This document shows positions 1 through 12,161 of a DNA stretch of 64,000 bases, in pieces (the stretch's first letter is position 1; every line of letters begins with the position of its first letter). Source of the stretch: Albifimbria verrucaria. Lineage: Eukaryota; Ascomycota; Sordariomycetes; Hypocreales; Stachybotryaceae. The stretch covers positions 1,922,001-1,986,000 of the forward strand of contig JAHREC010000011.1 in assembly GCA_020081605.1 (NCBI GenBank). The letters run 5' to 3'. The notes under the pieces were generated by a model. The model did not search any database. It saw nothing but the letters and a program-made list of their open reading frames with translations, and was not told the DNA's origin. The translations under genes were made by a program, and so were the position numbers.

Positions 1-718
1 GAAGCAATAAGACCGTAGTGGACTGCCGGGTTATCGTCCTCTTCTGTTCGTTCGGGTCGGACTACTAGCTTTGATGGATCCTTGCTGCAAGCAACTTCGC
101 AAACTTGTTCAGGATCTGCAGGATGTACAAAGTCGCTTTGGTAGAGTCGATCGCAGGTGACATCTGGCCGCTTGTACTTTTTCCGAAGCCTTGGCTTCTC
201 CGCTAGAATACTGCTAATGGCATCCTCTAGGTTGTGACCTTCGGCCTCATACTCGGCTCTGATATCGGCCACGGCACCACGCAAGAGTGCGGGCGGTTGG
301 TCTAAGAACCCTGTGGTTCGGAAAGCTTGGTCCTGGATCGTCTTGCCAAAGTCGTACTGAAACACTCCACCGTTACCATCACGGGGAGCGCTGACCACAA
401 CGTCACCCAACCGGATATCATGCTTTCGGCTCGGGGCACCGCCCCAATACCGACCATAAGGCCTATCCTGACATTGGGAAAGCTATGCAGCAAATCTTTT
501 GCAACACTAGTCGCAGCAGATATTCCGTACTCCCCGTCAGGCAAGACAGCTATAACCACGTTGTGTTTGCCAATTCTTCCCACTGTGTAAACAGTGTTGT
601 CGTTGTGGGACACAAACTCAGGTCTCTCGTGTTTCTCGTCAAGAAATGCTTGTGCCGCAACATACTCTGTGCTTATGGCACATATCCAGCCGACAGTGTA
701 GTCTCCGGGCTTCGACAT
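1..718 (-). CDS. Pfs-domain (nucleoside phosphorylase-like) protein, N-terminal part, frameshifted, cut by window edge
   Basis: The start is the ATG at 716-718; the product opens [16 protein letters not shown] and has the conserved nucleoside-phosphorylase stretch ([21 protein letters not shown], then GLMVGIG) of fungal Pfs/PNP_UDP proteins. These often form the N-terminal domain of NACHT- or ankyrin-containing NLR-like proteins. Near 439-445 the frame breaks: one G too few in the minus-strand run GGGGCGG. Beyond it the family-typical sequence continues in another frame ([12 protein letters not shown], then [23 protein letters not shown]) and stays open to base 1. The downstream domains lie outside the window, so an NLR identity is inferred from family architecture only. 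The break is probably a sequence error, although a real pseudogene is possible because such genes decay often. Confidence 0.8.
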
Positions 719-1443
719 CTTCCCCTCTAAATTGTATAGAGCTCTGTGACATGAGAGGAGAGAGCGACCCGGTTGACTGTGAGTATGGGCGAAGCCCAAA
801 TAAATGCAAGCAGAAAGAAGCAGAGCCTAATGGCTAGGCACATTTCAAGAACAAGAAGGCTCAAAAAAAAGGCGGCTGAATGTAACAGAAGGGAGGGGGA
901 TGAGATGTCCATTGGCTGCTGAGCATGGTTGTTAGGCTGAGCCAGCCTCGTTGCTTTGCCACGCCAGCTGTCATGCTAAGATAGGTAGATTGTATAGAAT
1001 TTTTTCCCTAAGATGGAATAGAGAGTGTATTGTAACTGCGTGATACTGCACTGCCCACATAGAGAATGCTGCAGGTGTTAGAAGTAAGCCTTTGAAATGT
1101 TAAATGTGTTGGACCCCTAAGCCACCAAGTTTAGGGAAACGGAAATGGACCAAGGCTTATCACTATATAGGAAAGAGAACCAAACGAGTAAAAATAAATG
1201 GATATTAAACTACAGGCGCAAGCCTTTAATTGGCGTTCAATTCTATCCTCTATATTGCATGAATTCGTAACTCGTCGATGTTTCTTAATGCTTCTTCAGG
1301 GTAACAAATTTCAGGACCCTTCCACAAGCGAGCCCAGCAAAAGCCAAACAGAACCTACAGTGAGTGCATTGGCCATGGGTCAAAATAACAAAAAAGACGT
1401 GAACATGAGAAATCCTGCCGAGATGCCAAAAATATAGATTTCA
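719..1443. other. Intergenic region upstream of the Pfs gene
   Basis: This region should hold the promoter of the leftward Pfs gene. The small open frames in it have no recognisable similarity and no intron-supported continuation. I see no repeat or RNA gene here apart from the tRNA that starts at 1444. Confidence 0.4.
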
Positions 1444-1525
1444 TGCGTAATCTGGGAATCGAACCCAGGGCTCCCCGACGCTGCTCGGATGGCAACGGAG
1501 AATTTTACCACTAAACCAATTACGC
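1444..1525 (-). tRNA. tRNA-Gly (GCC) with an 11-nt intron
   Basis: The minus strand folds as a tRNA: acceptor stem GCGTAAT/ATTACGC with discriminator A, D arm TTTAGTGGTAAAA, anticodon stem CTCCG/CGGGG, loop containing GCC, and T arm CTGGG-TTCGATT-CCCAG. The anticodon stem closes only if 11 nt (TCCGAGCAGCG) are removed directly after the base 3' of the anticodon, which is the canonical tRNA intron position (37/38). The total is 82 nt including the discriminator and the mature form is 71 nt, the usual length for this tRNA. It lies between the Pfs gene and ATG1. Confidence 0.92.
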
Positions 1526-2241
1526 TGATTGTTGAAAAGCCCCCAGCATTTGTGTATATCAACCGCCTGACGATGGACCGAGAACCTTGGGCAGACCCAT
1601 TGCACCCATTTTTCTTCTCCTATCGATGGTATGAAGAAATGTGATGCATACACTCAAGGCTTTGGATGTGTAGCCTCATACTTAATTCATTCTAAGCCTG
1701 AGCCTACTAGTAAGTCGCCACAACAACTAACTTGCTGCGGCCAGCATCTCGATACATCCGCTGGTTGAATCGACTTCAACGTATCTCCCTCTGCGTTGAC
1801 CCATTTGGCAAACTGTGAATACAACATACAGATAAACAAACACTTCCCCAATGAAAACCGAAGATAGACAACTCCCGTACCTTTCCAAAGTGACATGAAA
1901 GTAATGCAACCCAGTAGTCTTCAACCAAACAGGAATCATGATTGTGTGCAACCAACTGACCAGACTACCGGGCAAGAAAAAGAGATAAAAACAACCGACC
2001 GTAACACCTGACCATGAGCTGTTGTCGTCCATTATGCGACAATTGATGAAAGTGCAAACTGTCACGTCCTGACTAATCCCTTGCCGTTAATGCCTGCTCA
2101 TGCCTTCTCCTGCATGCACAGGCTTCCAAGACGCCGTGTAGTTAGCCGGAAAGAATTTGAAATAAAAATAACACCGAGCCGCGGGGCTCTGCAAATGCTA
2201 TGTAAAGAGTCGTTAGGTCATTTACGAAAGGCGCTAATGCG
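1526..2241. other. Intergenic region between tRNA-Gly and the ATG1 3' end
   Basis: The stretch holds the tRNA upstream flank and the 3' side of ATG1. Minus-strand open frames at 1687-2065 have no recognisable motif and are taken as chance. Confidence 0.4.
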
Positions 2242-5200
2242 CTATGAAGAGGCGTGCGAGGGCACGCTTCGAGGCGTGACATCGCCACTTCGCCGACGAG
2301 GTCGTTGCTGCTGGATTTGCTGTGCCTTGCTGTTGGCTTCAGCAATCATCTGCTGCTTTTTACGGACAACTCCAAGCCTTCCAGTGATCATCTTGATCAC
2401 TATGAATAGGTTAGTTTTCTAGTTTGGGAAGGTAACCATCTTAGGAATTACTTACTCTTCCGGACATGGGCTTCCTCATCACTATCCAATTCTCCGCCAT
2501 CTTCGCTGGTGCTGTCCTTCGTCACGTCTTTGCCGGGAGCGAGTCTTCTCGTGGTAGCATCGTCATCATTGTCCAACACCGCCTCGAGCATCCTAATGGC
2601 AGTAATGTATGATATCTCACAACCCGGGAGATTTTCGTTGGTCACCTCATCGATGGCGGCAGCACGGCTCATCTCGACGGCGCGGTCGTACATAAGTTTC
2701 TCCGCGCTGATACCGGGTGTGAGGCACACGTGGCTCGTTCCTGGCCCAACGGATAATGCACTCGAACCGATTTCATGGTTTGACGGATGGCTCGGATGAT
2801 CTTCTGGAAGTAGTTTCTGGGCCTCTAGAAGTTTCAGTCGGACAATTTCCGATTTCTCCAACACCTCGTTAAAACGCTGACGGACCCACTGAACAACAGC
2901 ATTGATGCGTTGAACGACAGACTGAGCCACGGCCGCCGAAACCCCACTCGAGGCCTCGCCTCTGCTCTTCTTGGACCACCAGAGACTAGCAATATCCATC
3001 GCCTTGGCCAATAACGTCAATGACTTGACGTATAGGACTAGCGACTCCTCTGACAAGGCCACAATAGCTTCTACAGTCAAGCCGTCGTCATCACTGCCAA
3101 GCTGATCAGGTCCGATTCCCCGAGCCCTTGGTCTGTTGACGGGGCCATGGGGACAAGCTGCTTGTATTTAACTTCTGCAAATCCGTAGACACAGTCGCTT
3201 CGCGTTGCGAACTCCTCGATAGCGATTGCAGCGCGGACGTCTTCGTCAGAAGTCTTGGTTCCTTGGCCGTCGCCAAGTAGTCCGGCCGAGGTTGTAGGAG
3301 TTGGGTAGGCAGGAAACGCCTGGTACATGGGCGGTGATTGGCCCTTGGTTGTCCGCAGAGGCGAGACCTTGAAGCCAAAGAGGCGAACACTTGCATCTTG
3401 AATGGCCTTGGAGATCATACTAGACGTCGATCCTGGACTGCCAGACATGGCTTTTTCGTAAGATGAACGTCGGTCATGAGCGGCACGCCCCTGCGCTACC
3501 ATGGCAGTGCGAGATGTTGGCGTGGCAATCGCACCAGTCGTGGAGTTTGGCGCTCCTTGCTGGGTGTAACGTCTAGTGATCTGGCCTGACCTTGGTGATG
3601 TTGGACTTTCAGCACCTAGCTTCTCATTGGCGGCCAGCTCGTCAGCCAAAGCATTGACTTCGACCTGCCTTCTCTCCACAACGACGTAATCTCGCTCAAA
3701 CATGACGTCCTGAGCAGCCTTCTCTTCTTCAGTAGATGTCTTGCCATTCGCTGCAGCGGCAGCCTGGACCCGACGAACGTCATTTGCCAATGAACTCACA
3801 GGTGAGGTATGCTCGCGAGCAGCTCGACCAGATGGACGTCGTTGGATTGGTGCGGATACGGCATGGTGAGGTGCGGGGCGTTGGATCCCTAAGCCGTCAC
3901 CTGCTTCACGCGGTGAATTACTTAGACGAGGATCATCGCGAGATTGTCGCACTTGGCCGGCAGCGGGGCTCAGGCTCTTGGGAGAGCGAGTGTACGGGTC
4001 CTGGGGTGACTTTGGTGACGTTGCCTCTCGAGAAGATTCGGCAATTACTCGCCGAACTGATTCCCTTGAAGGCGACGATGGCGGCACCTCCTCCTGGGGA
4101 ATAGGCTTCAATTCTGGTTTTGGGGCTTTGGAACGTCGTCCTCAACGAGCCCTGGGATATCTCCTGTAACAACTGGGTGTGCAAAGAATGCCTCAAAGCT
4201 TAAACGCTCAACTGGGCTCCTCTTGAGTAATGCCCTTACCAGCTGTTTCATCTCTGGGGTGATAGAGACTTCCCGAGGAAACCTGATTACGTCTTCAGCA
4301 GCTTCTATCTTTCTTAACAGTTCCACGTGGTTCCTAGCACGAAATGGAGGTCGGCCCGTGACCATCTCGTAGAGGACAGTGCCGACAGACCATAGGTCGG
4401 CTTTGGCATCATAACGTTCATAGCGAAGGATTTCAGGTGCCATGTAGAGTGGCGAACCACAAAGAGTGTCGGCTAGTGAGGTGGATGGTAACACCCTAGC
4501 AAAGCCGAAATCGGCAAGCTTGAGCATGGGTAGGGAGGCCAGACCAGCACAGGGAATCAGCGAGTCCTGACTTGCCTCCATGATAGGAAGATTCCTTTGA
4601 TCTCGGAATGCCTGGCTGGGTAGTAGGAGGAGGTTTTGAGGCTTAACATCTCGATGGACGTAATTTTTGCTGCGAAGAAACTCGAGAGCGCTAACTAGTT
4701 GCTTCAAGAAATGACGGATTACGACCTCGTGGAGGCCTGAGTTGGGAGCGCATGGATACTTGCGGGCCATGTCGTGGGTGGCGGGATGTGTGATGAGCTT
4801 CTCGCGCTTCTTGATGAAGAGGGAAAGGTCGCCGAGCTCGCAGTATTCCATGACCAAGTTGATGTGCGTTGTTGACTCGATGCAGTCATGTAGGGCAACG
4901 ATGTGAGGATGACGGAGGGTCTTGAGGATTTGAATCTCTCCATAGAGATTCTCCTTGAGTTTCTTGTTCAGGCGTTCGAGTTCAACGGACTTGATGGCGA
5001 CGGCGGCTTTAGAGTCCTAGTGTTGGGAGGAGAGTCAGCTTACCGACGTTTCAAGGCTAGGATAAGAGATGGGGAGAGACGTTGGGGTGAAGATATGGTA
5101 CGATGGGTGTCTTCGGGAAAGGGGGAAAGATGGTGATGGGACGAACGAACCTTGTGCCAACCCATATAAACTTGAGCAAAGCTACCCTTTCCGATCTCTT

Positions 5201-5279
5201 TATCGATGAGGAACTGGCCTATGGTCTTCCCGCCGGACCTTCGAGAGCCGTGCGACGGCACATCCTGTCGACTGGCCAT
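2242..5279 (-). CDS. ATG1: Autophagy serine/threonine kinase ATG1 (ULK1 homologue), three exons, two apparent frameshifts
   Basis: ATG1 starts autophagosome formation in the ATG1-ATG13-ATG17 complex. The N-terminus shows the whole kinase core: glycine loop [11 protein letters not shown], lysine in VAIKSVELE, catalytic loop [17 protein letters not shown] and MAPEIL. A long Ser/Pro-rich linker and the C-terminal MIT-like region ([18 protein letters not shown]) follow. Start is the ATG at 5277-5279. Introns are 5017-5150 (GTTCGT...TAG, splitting the kinase lobe) and 2400-2455. Two one-base losses break the frame: at 4122-4129 (end of the kinase region) and at 3109-3110 (before [11 protein letters not shown]). 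With both restored the product is about 949 residues, normal for filamentous fungi. The locus is isolated, and the leader upstream of the start is pyrimidine-rich on the coding strand. Confidence 0.96.
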
Positions 5280-6710
5280 GATTTCCTGTGGACGTTCTCG
5301 ATGACAGGAAGATGGAGCCCAAGGTCGAGATAGATGGTAGCCCTGGGGGCTCACAGGATTCGAAAGACGTCAGCAGGCGATGGAGCCGTCATGTAAACGA
5401 TGGATGGCCGGGTGGGTGGCACGAGACGACTCGGTATAGGTTTGTACGAGGCGAGCAAGGAGAGCGAGAGAGAAGAGCGACGGAGGGATAAACGAGACAG
5501 AAGAACGAACAAGAAGGGTCGGAGACGGGTCGCAGTCGGTGTGCGGTTGCAGTCGAGGGAGCAAAGGGTCCAGGCAAGCTAGGCGGTAGGTATCCGATAG
5601 GCCGGACGAGCAGGCAGATAGACCAGGGACTGAATGACTGATGCAACGGAGGGACGTTAGCCAGGGTGCATGCGCCGGGGAGAGAGGAGGCGGCAGCGAA
5701 GCAAAAGTGGAAGAAGAATAAGGTGGGACGGGTAGCGAAAGAAAGGAAGAAAAGAGAAGCCGATAATGGACGAAGGGAAGGTTTGTGATGCGTTGCCCAG
5801 ACGGTGCAGTAGAAGAGCGTTGACGACAAGGATGGGGCGTGCAAGTGACTCGACTTGATAAAGGCTTATCACCGAAGGTCATGTCGTGTTCGGCAGCTGT
5901 AGGGAGTGCGGGTAGACTGGACAGCCTCTTACCTTGTTGGACGGTGGCACCAAGGCAAGGCACCTTGGATCCAGGACGGGAAATTCTGTACGTCTGGAAA
6001 CCAAGAAAAGGTCTCGAGGAAGGGGTCAGCCAGTGCGTTTGCTGGTTTGACTCAATCTCTCTGACTGCGCAACCGATGACTCGAGAATAGCGCCAATGAT
6101 ACCAGACCCTGATGGCACGGCTACCTATCTGGGGGTCCTTGGGCGGCTGGGGCGTGCGACTCAGCGCGTGCTTCGGGGTGGGTGCAGAGGGTGCTGGCTA
6201 GCTGGTGGTGGTGGTGATGCACAGAGGTGGAGGAGTCTCGTTGCACCCACATCAAGCTCGAGAGCCAGGAACGAGGCCAGGGGAGAGGGGGAGGATGGAG
6301 GGTCAGAGGAAGCAAGCAGACAGGAAAATGTGCCGGCAAGCGAAGGAGAAGGGAGAGAGGAGGTTAGAGGCCTGAGGCGGATCGGGATGGAAGACGAGAC
6401 TTGAGATAAGATGGAAGAGAGAGCGCGCGCCAGAGGTAGATGATGATGGGGGATGACCGCCGTAACCGGGCAGTACCTGTACGTGCACCGACAGCTGTAC
6501 CAGTACCGTCGAGATACGTGGACGGGGCGTATCATGGATGTGCAGTGCAGTGCCGTCACTGGCGTTTGGCAGTGGGAGGGTGACCAGTCGGAGGGAGGGG
6601 CCAGGGGAGAGAAGAGGGCTCGTGATACATACACTCATGTGGAGGAGCAGCTGCACTGTAGCGCCTCCGTACCTCCTGTACCAAAATCATGCTGCCCCAT
6701 ACCGTACGGT

Positions 6711-6753
6711 ACAGTGCAGTGCAGTGCAGCGCCTCGCAGCGCAGCGCAGCACC
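6711..6753. repeat. Short tandem repeat, AGTGC/GCAGC units
   Basis: Consecutive AGTGC copies turn into imperfect GCAGC copies. A similar GTGCAGTGC motif lies near 6540. Confidence 0.7.
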
Positions 6754-7650
6754 TGCAAGGCTTGTGGTCGCTGACTCCACTGTCTTGTGCCTGCTGGCCT
6801 CATCAAATCACCAGGGTTTCCCACACTGCAGAGGTCCACAAGCTTAACCACGGGTAGCGCTTGGGTACGCACTATCGGGTTCTAGGCGCACTCAGGCGCA
6901 GCGCAGTGCTCCGAGTGACTTGGGCGATACGGCGTTGCAGATAAGGTACATCCATCCATGTGTTTGTTGCTTTCCTTGCTTTGCCTGCCACGCCCTTTCC
7001 CTGCTGGTTTGCTGCCTCTACTGTAGTTGACTTACAATATGAGGACAAAAGCTTTGCCTACTTGCAGATTTCTATCAGCATACATGCCCTTTTTCTTTAA
7101 ATGAAGATTAATTTATTAACGTATCATCTATATTTTAGTTATTTTTTCCTAGATACTTTGATGATTATCGTTTGAGATATCTGCGCTACATATGCGGAAT
7201 TTCTGTACTCTCACTGTAGCTCTTGCCCTGAGAGCCCACCTGCCAGATGACAAGGATCCACCGATATATGCAAACAGGTACCTTGCCATGCCACGCCTAA
7301 CCTTGCTGTACTTCGTACCTTGCCTTGCCTTCCCTTGCCTTGCCTCACCTTTCTTCGCCTTGCCTTACCAATGGATCCCTGCCCTTCCTTTGTGCTTCTC
7401 TGGTTTCCTTGTCACCCGAGGGAGGGTGGGCGTCCACGGATACCGTACAGTAGTGCCTGGCACGATAAGGTAAGGCTTGCTTCCCCGATGCGACTTACCC
7501 TACCTTACCATATCGGTATCTACGTCCATCCCATCCCGTCTATCTCGCTCTCTTTTGGTGTTTGTTCCATTTATGAACCCCAGCTAGCCAGCAGTAAAAC
7601 AACAGGCGCAGATAGATGACGAGACGAACGGCGACGACACCGAGTCTCAC

Positions 7651-7680
7651 CCGCATCGTATCGCATCGCATCGCATCATC
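7651..7680. repeat. Short tandem repeat, CGCAT units
   Basis: About five near-perfect copies of CGCAT/CGTAT in a row. Confidence 0.75.
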
Positions 7681-9255
7681 CTGCTGGTGGCGCGAGCAGC
7701 AGCCTAGGCCCCTGTCGTCCTCGTTGCCGCCGCCTCTGTTGTTGGCCTGAGGTTGTCTTGTTTTTCCTGTCTATCCTCTTCTCCCGAATGCGAATGGGAC
7801 AAGGCGATGGCGACACCGACAGCGCAGCATTAGGTGACCTCATGTCATCATCACCCCTGCCATGTCTGAACTCGCTTCCAGCTAAAGAGGCCTGGCGCGG
7901 AACCTTGGCCGGCGCCTCCAAAGATTCCATTTGAGACAGCGTGAATTGACAAGTCCTTTTTCGTCAGGCCAGCTCTCTTTGCACTACACGCCGAGGCCCC
8001 GGAAAGAAGCAAACATGCTGACGGACGGAGGCAAATGCGAAGCTGAGTCACTCTCTGTCCCTGGCTGGCTGGCTGGCTGGCGCCCTCTTGTTCCGGGGAT
8101 TCCCACCCCACTGGCCAACCAACGCTCTCGTGAGGCAAAGTAGCGTCCCGTGGCATTGCTTTGCGTCGCTGCAGGATCGCGGAGTGGACGGGTGAGTGCG
8201 CGCGCACTGTCAAGGCCCCATCTACGTCTCATCAACCTAGCGGATCCACGAGCGTTTGGATCCTATCTCGACTCCGCACGATCAACGCGAGGCCCCATCC
8301 CAATGCGGAAAGTAGAATAAGTCAATGGCGAATCCTAAATTCCATATGCTGGGCCTACCAACAGCCCGATTCTGCAAGCCATAATGTGCGAATCCCCAAT
8401 CGTTTGAATAAGGTTAGGTTCATCCAACAATCCGATACCAAGCTTGTCAACATAAAAATCAATGTCACGTTCTTTTCAAGTCGCGCGTCTCGCTTTCAGC
8501 CTCGGTCCTGGTCTCCGTCTCACTTTGAGACGCTTCAAAGTGCTTTTCCTTAAAGGTCGGCGGCATGTGCTTTGCGTCTTTGTCATGACAGCATCCGTCG
8601 GCCCATTGCCTACCCGTCACAGCTAAGGCTAACCATGAACAAAAAGCAAAGCAGCTGCAATCTGCCGTCTCATCCATAGCACCTCGTACGCCTTGCATAT
8701 CTAGGACTCTGTACGCGTTGCGACTACCCGAGCATAGAGCTGTCGCCATAGGTCAATGCAGCCTGATGGCTTGACTCAACTTGGACTGCCCGTTCGTACA
8801 GGGAGGGGGCGTTTGCGTCCACCGATCTCGCGGCCGTGTCTCTATCCATCTGAGCTGTCATCTTCATCCCGCTGCCTGACTGCCACCTACGCCCACCCGT
8901 TTGGGTTCTTCAAGATGGTAATCGAAGTGTGTGCTCTGACATGGCATGCGCTTAGTTAATTCTGTAAGCACTGAGATTTTGATCCATGTATGAGATCAAG
9001 CTTGATACAGCTGGCGGAGGGACAGCACATTCCAGAAATTACATGATACCCTGCCATGCAATTGCATACGATATTGTTTCCTTAGCTTGATCTCTATATA
9101 CGTCTATGAGGGATGCTAGGTAACTAACATACAGACATATGTTATTTAACATGTTCAAAAAAGGTAAGTAGCTCATCAGTAAGAGGAAAGCCCATAGATG
9201 CCCGCGACATTAAATATGACGGTTGTCTCAAGATTGATGGGAGACTGAATTATAC

Positions 9256-12161
9256 TCAAGACTCATACTCGATAACAAAGGAGTCCGTATCCTTCAAGTC
9301 CCAGTCTTCCTCTTTTGTCTCATCACCGAACATTCTAAGAGCACCGATCCGGAACCGGTACGATCCTTCAGGCACGATGGTGCCATCAGGAAGCTGGCCA
9401 TTGAAGTTCAGTCTTGTACCGTACCTGCGCACAGAGTGCACAGGAGGGCGGATGGGGCCCAAAGTAGACACACCAAAGAATTCTTCGTCGCAGGAAAGCC
9501 CCTCCAAGGCACTGCAGGATTCAGGCACCAAGTCAACGCGCAACACCGGGATACCGATGGTCCATGACTGGGCGAAGGCTGCGGGAAGATAAGCTCGGCT
9601 GTCTCATCGATTGGTGGCTGCCCTGGACGTGGGATAACGAACGTCTGGTCTGCTGGGACGCCCCAACCCCGAGAATCAACAAGGCTGGCAGTGCCCAAAT
9701 CGTGATTCAAAGTTGGTATATCACGCATATTACCATAAACGCCAAGATAAGGTAGGGACAGAGATGTGGCGCCGGCGGAGGTGCCCTTCAACAAGACGAA
9801 TCCGCTATACACAGGCACCACCCTGGCGTTGATATCAGTAGGGGCTGTCAAGGTGACTTTCACAGTAGCGGAGCCACCAGCAGGAACGGAAACAGTGGTT
9901 TGCTCGAAGGCCATTGTGGCTGGTGCATCTATAACAGTAACGAGAGGCGCTGGCATGTAGATGCCCTCAGCGTCCATGAAGGTCTCTGCGGTAGCTGCTG
10001 CAATGTGTGCTAACTCGAAAGACAGATTTTCGCTACCTGAGTTGTGAATACTGAAAGACTGCTCAGAAGCGAAGTTCGCACTGTCGTTAAAGGAGAGACT
10101 GCTGACGCTGAGAACAGCCTGAGCGTGGGCGGCATCATAGGCCTGAACGAGACCAGCACCTTGCTGCGGCGCCGGAGCGATGACATCGGGCTGAGCCGGC
10201 TCGCCTGGCCCCATCCAGCTCACTTGGTTAGCTGTGCTCGCGATGGCGTTGCGTAGGAGCACTGGGTCGGTAGTGCCACGGACTTCGGCAATCAGTGCGT
10301 AGATACCAGCCACTAATGGGGCTGCCATTGAAGTTCCACTGGCGACCATAAAGCTGCCCTTCGCAACGGGCCATGTCGAGAGGATGCTGCCACCAGGTGA
10401 TGAGATGTGCGGCTTAACTACAAGCTCCCATGAAGGACCCCATGTGCTGAAAGGAGACATGTAGCCTCCCGCGGCCTCGTTGGGCACATTTTCAACTACA
10501 ATCTCAGACTGTGCAGCGTTGGAAATAGTCACGGTGACGTTCTTCCCATCAGATAGCGCATCGATGAAGACCTTTGCTTGAGAAGGCTTAATGGCGGCGG
10601 CTTCAGTGTCTCCAAGGTAGTACTGTGTTACTTGTGCAATAGCCCTGTTTACGTCAAGAGTCAGCTAAACTGTCTTGGTTTGCGACAGACGATGATAATA
10701 TGTGAAACATACGAATCAGACTCAAGGTAGAAGAGAACTTGGTTTCCACCTTTCTCGCGGATGGATTCTGCCTGTGTTCCAGGGAAGCAACCTGTATCCT
10801 ACAAGAGGCACACGGGGTAATTGTTAGCAGTTGCGTCTTGTGTATGATTCAACGGATGTAATCTAAAGGACAAAAGGTCCAGGCAAATGAGTAGGCTATT
10901 TGGCATCTTACCAGATCAAGAGCAGCCCTAACAAGGACAATGACATCTGACAAATCGGGAGTATCATCGGGCAGCGGCGAGCACGCATCGTGCTCAGCCT
11001 CAGTATCGAAGCTGACCGCCCACAGTGGCTTGGTGACGTTGGTTTTCCAGGGAGAGCTAATGGATGCCATGACAAAAGATTCTTCATCATCTCCGTTGAT
11101 TGAGTAGGACCCAACCGTTTCCAGCACAGGCGTGACCAGGTTCGCAATGGAGCCTACGCCTGTCACCTTGTCACCACTTGCAGGTGCGACGATCTCCCAC
11201 GGCTGGGGTTGTTGCCTGCAGATAACGCTACTGGAACGCCGGCCTCAACGATGCGGTCTACGGCCGCGGATAGAGGGTCTGATGCCCAGCCGGAGCCCTC
11301 ACCAATGGAGCAAGAGATGATGTCCATGCCATCTTCGAAGGCAGCGTAGAAACCAGCCAGTAACACTTCATCGGTGGTCGATCCAGAGCACCCGGAAGTG
11401 ACCTTATACATACCAATGGTGGCTCCATGAGCAGCTCCGACGAAGCCAAACTCGTTCTCTTGTGCAGCAATGATGCCTGCAACGTGTGTGCCATGGCCGT
11501 TACAGTCATCCATGGGATCAGCGTCGGGAAGAGGCACAGGGCTCAACTGATCATCTCCAGCAAAGTCATAACCAGACACAACAAGACAGCCTGGACCAAA
11601 GCAACCGCCGAGGGCAGGATGAGTGTAGTCAATGCCCGTATCGACAATACCAATTTTGAGGCCCTGGCCCGTGATACCATCTGCGTGCAGCTTGTCGACC
11701 TGGGTCATGACATGGGGCACATATTCGTCTTCTTCTTCGGCACGGGCCACTCGTCGACGGTGTTGGGTTGCATTGACACCGAAAGACGTGCCGTTCAACG
11801 TGGGGAACTGCAACCTCCGCACTGGCCAGACCTGCTTGATGCGCGAGTCTGCGAGAATGCTAGTGGCAACAGCGCTGACATCCGACTCACTGACATTCTT
11901 CAAGCTGAAGGAAGCACCTTTGAACAGCTTGGAGGAGATGTCCAAGCGGGGCTCTACATCGAAGCCAAGATCCTGGCTGAGCCCGCGGTAGAGTCTGGCC
12001 GTGTTGGTGTTTGCGTCGTCATTGAACTCGACTAGGAACACACCAGGAATGACATTGGCGTTGGGGTCGTCGCCTGGCGAAGACGGTGGCTCTCCATTGG
12101 CCGCGAGAGAGGTCGATGAGAAGGCCGTGAGAGCCAAGAGGGCAGAGAGCGAACCCTTCAT
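9256..12161 (-). CDS. Secreted subtilisin-like serine protease (S8, PA- and Fn3-containing type), three exons, two apparent frameshifts
   Basis: The protein starts with a signal peptide (MKGSLSALLALTAFSSTSLA) and an inhibitor-type propeptide. The S8 catalytic residues follow: Asp in IVDTGIDYTHP, His in GHGTHVAGI, Asn in ALSAGN and Ser in GTSMAAPLVAG. Between the His and Ser blocks lies a PA-like insert (KPLWAVSFDTEAEHDAC), and the C-terminus is beta-rich, as in the minor extracellular protease Vpr/C5a-peptidase group. Introns are 10799-10911 and 10645-10712. Two one-base losses break it: at 11201-11208, just after the Asn motif, and at 9583-9585, before the C-terminal 110 residues. With both repaired the length is about 908 residues. 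It probably degrades external protein; a host-cuticle role is possible but not shown. Neighbours are noncoding. Confidence 0.93.

Larger units (their letters stand above)
5280..9255. other. Noncoding region: ATG1 leader/promoter and subtilase 3' flank
   Basis: The first ~700 bp are pyrimidine-rich on the ATG1 coding strand, so the long minus frames at 5370-5963 and 5389-5844 are probably low-complexity leader rather than genes. Pentanucleotide repeats occur at 6711-6753 (AGTGC and GCAGC units), 7277-7370 (CCTTG units) and 7651-7680 (CGCAT units). A GGCT tetranucleotide run lies at about 8060-8081. No protein motif was recognised. Confidence 0.45.

Noticed and set aside
4100..4130. Programmed frameshifting in ATG1
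   Set aside because: No slippery heptamer or downstream structure is evident, and similar breaks occur across unrelated genes.
5370..5963. Long minus frames upstream of ATG1
   Set aside because: Pyrimidine-rich low-complexity sequence open in more than one frame; fits an untranslated leader better than a gene.
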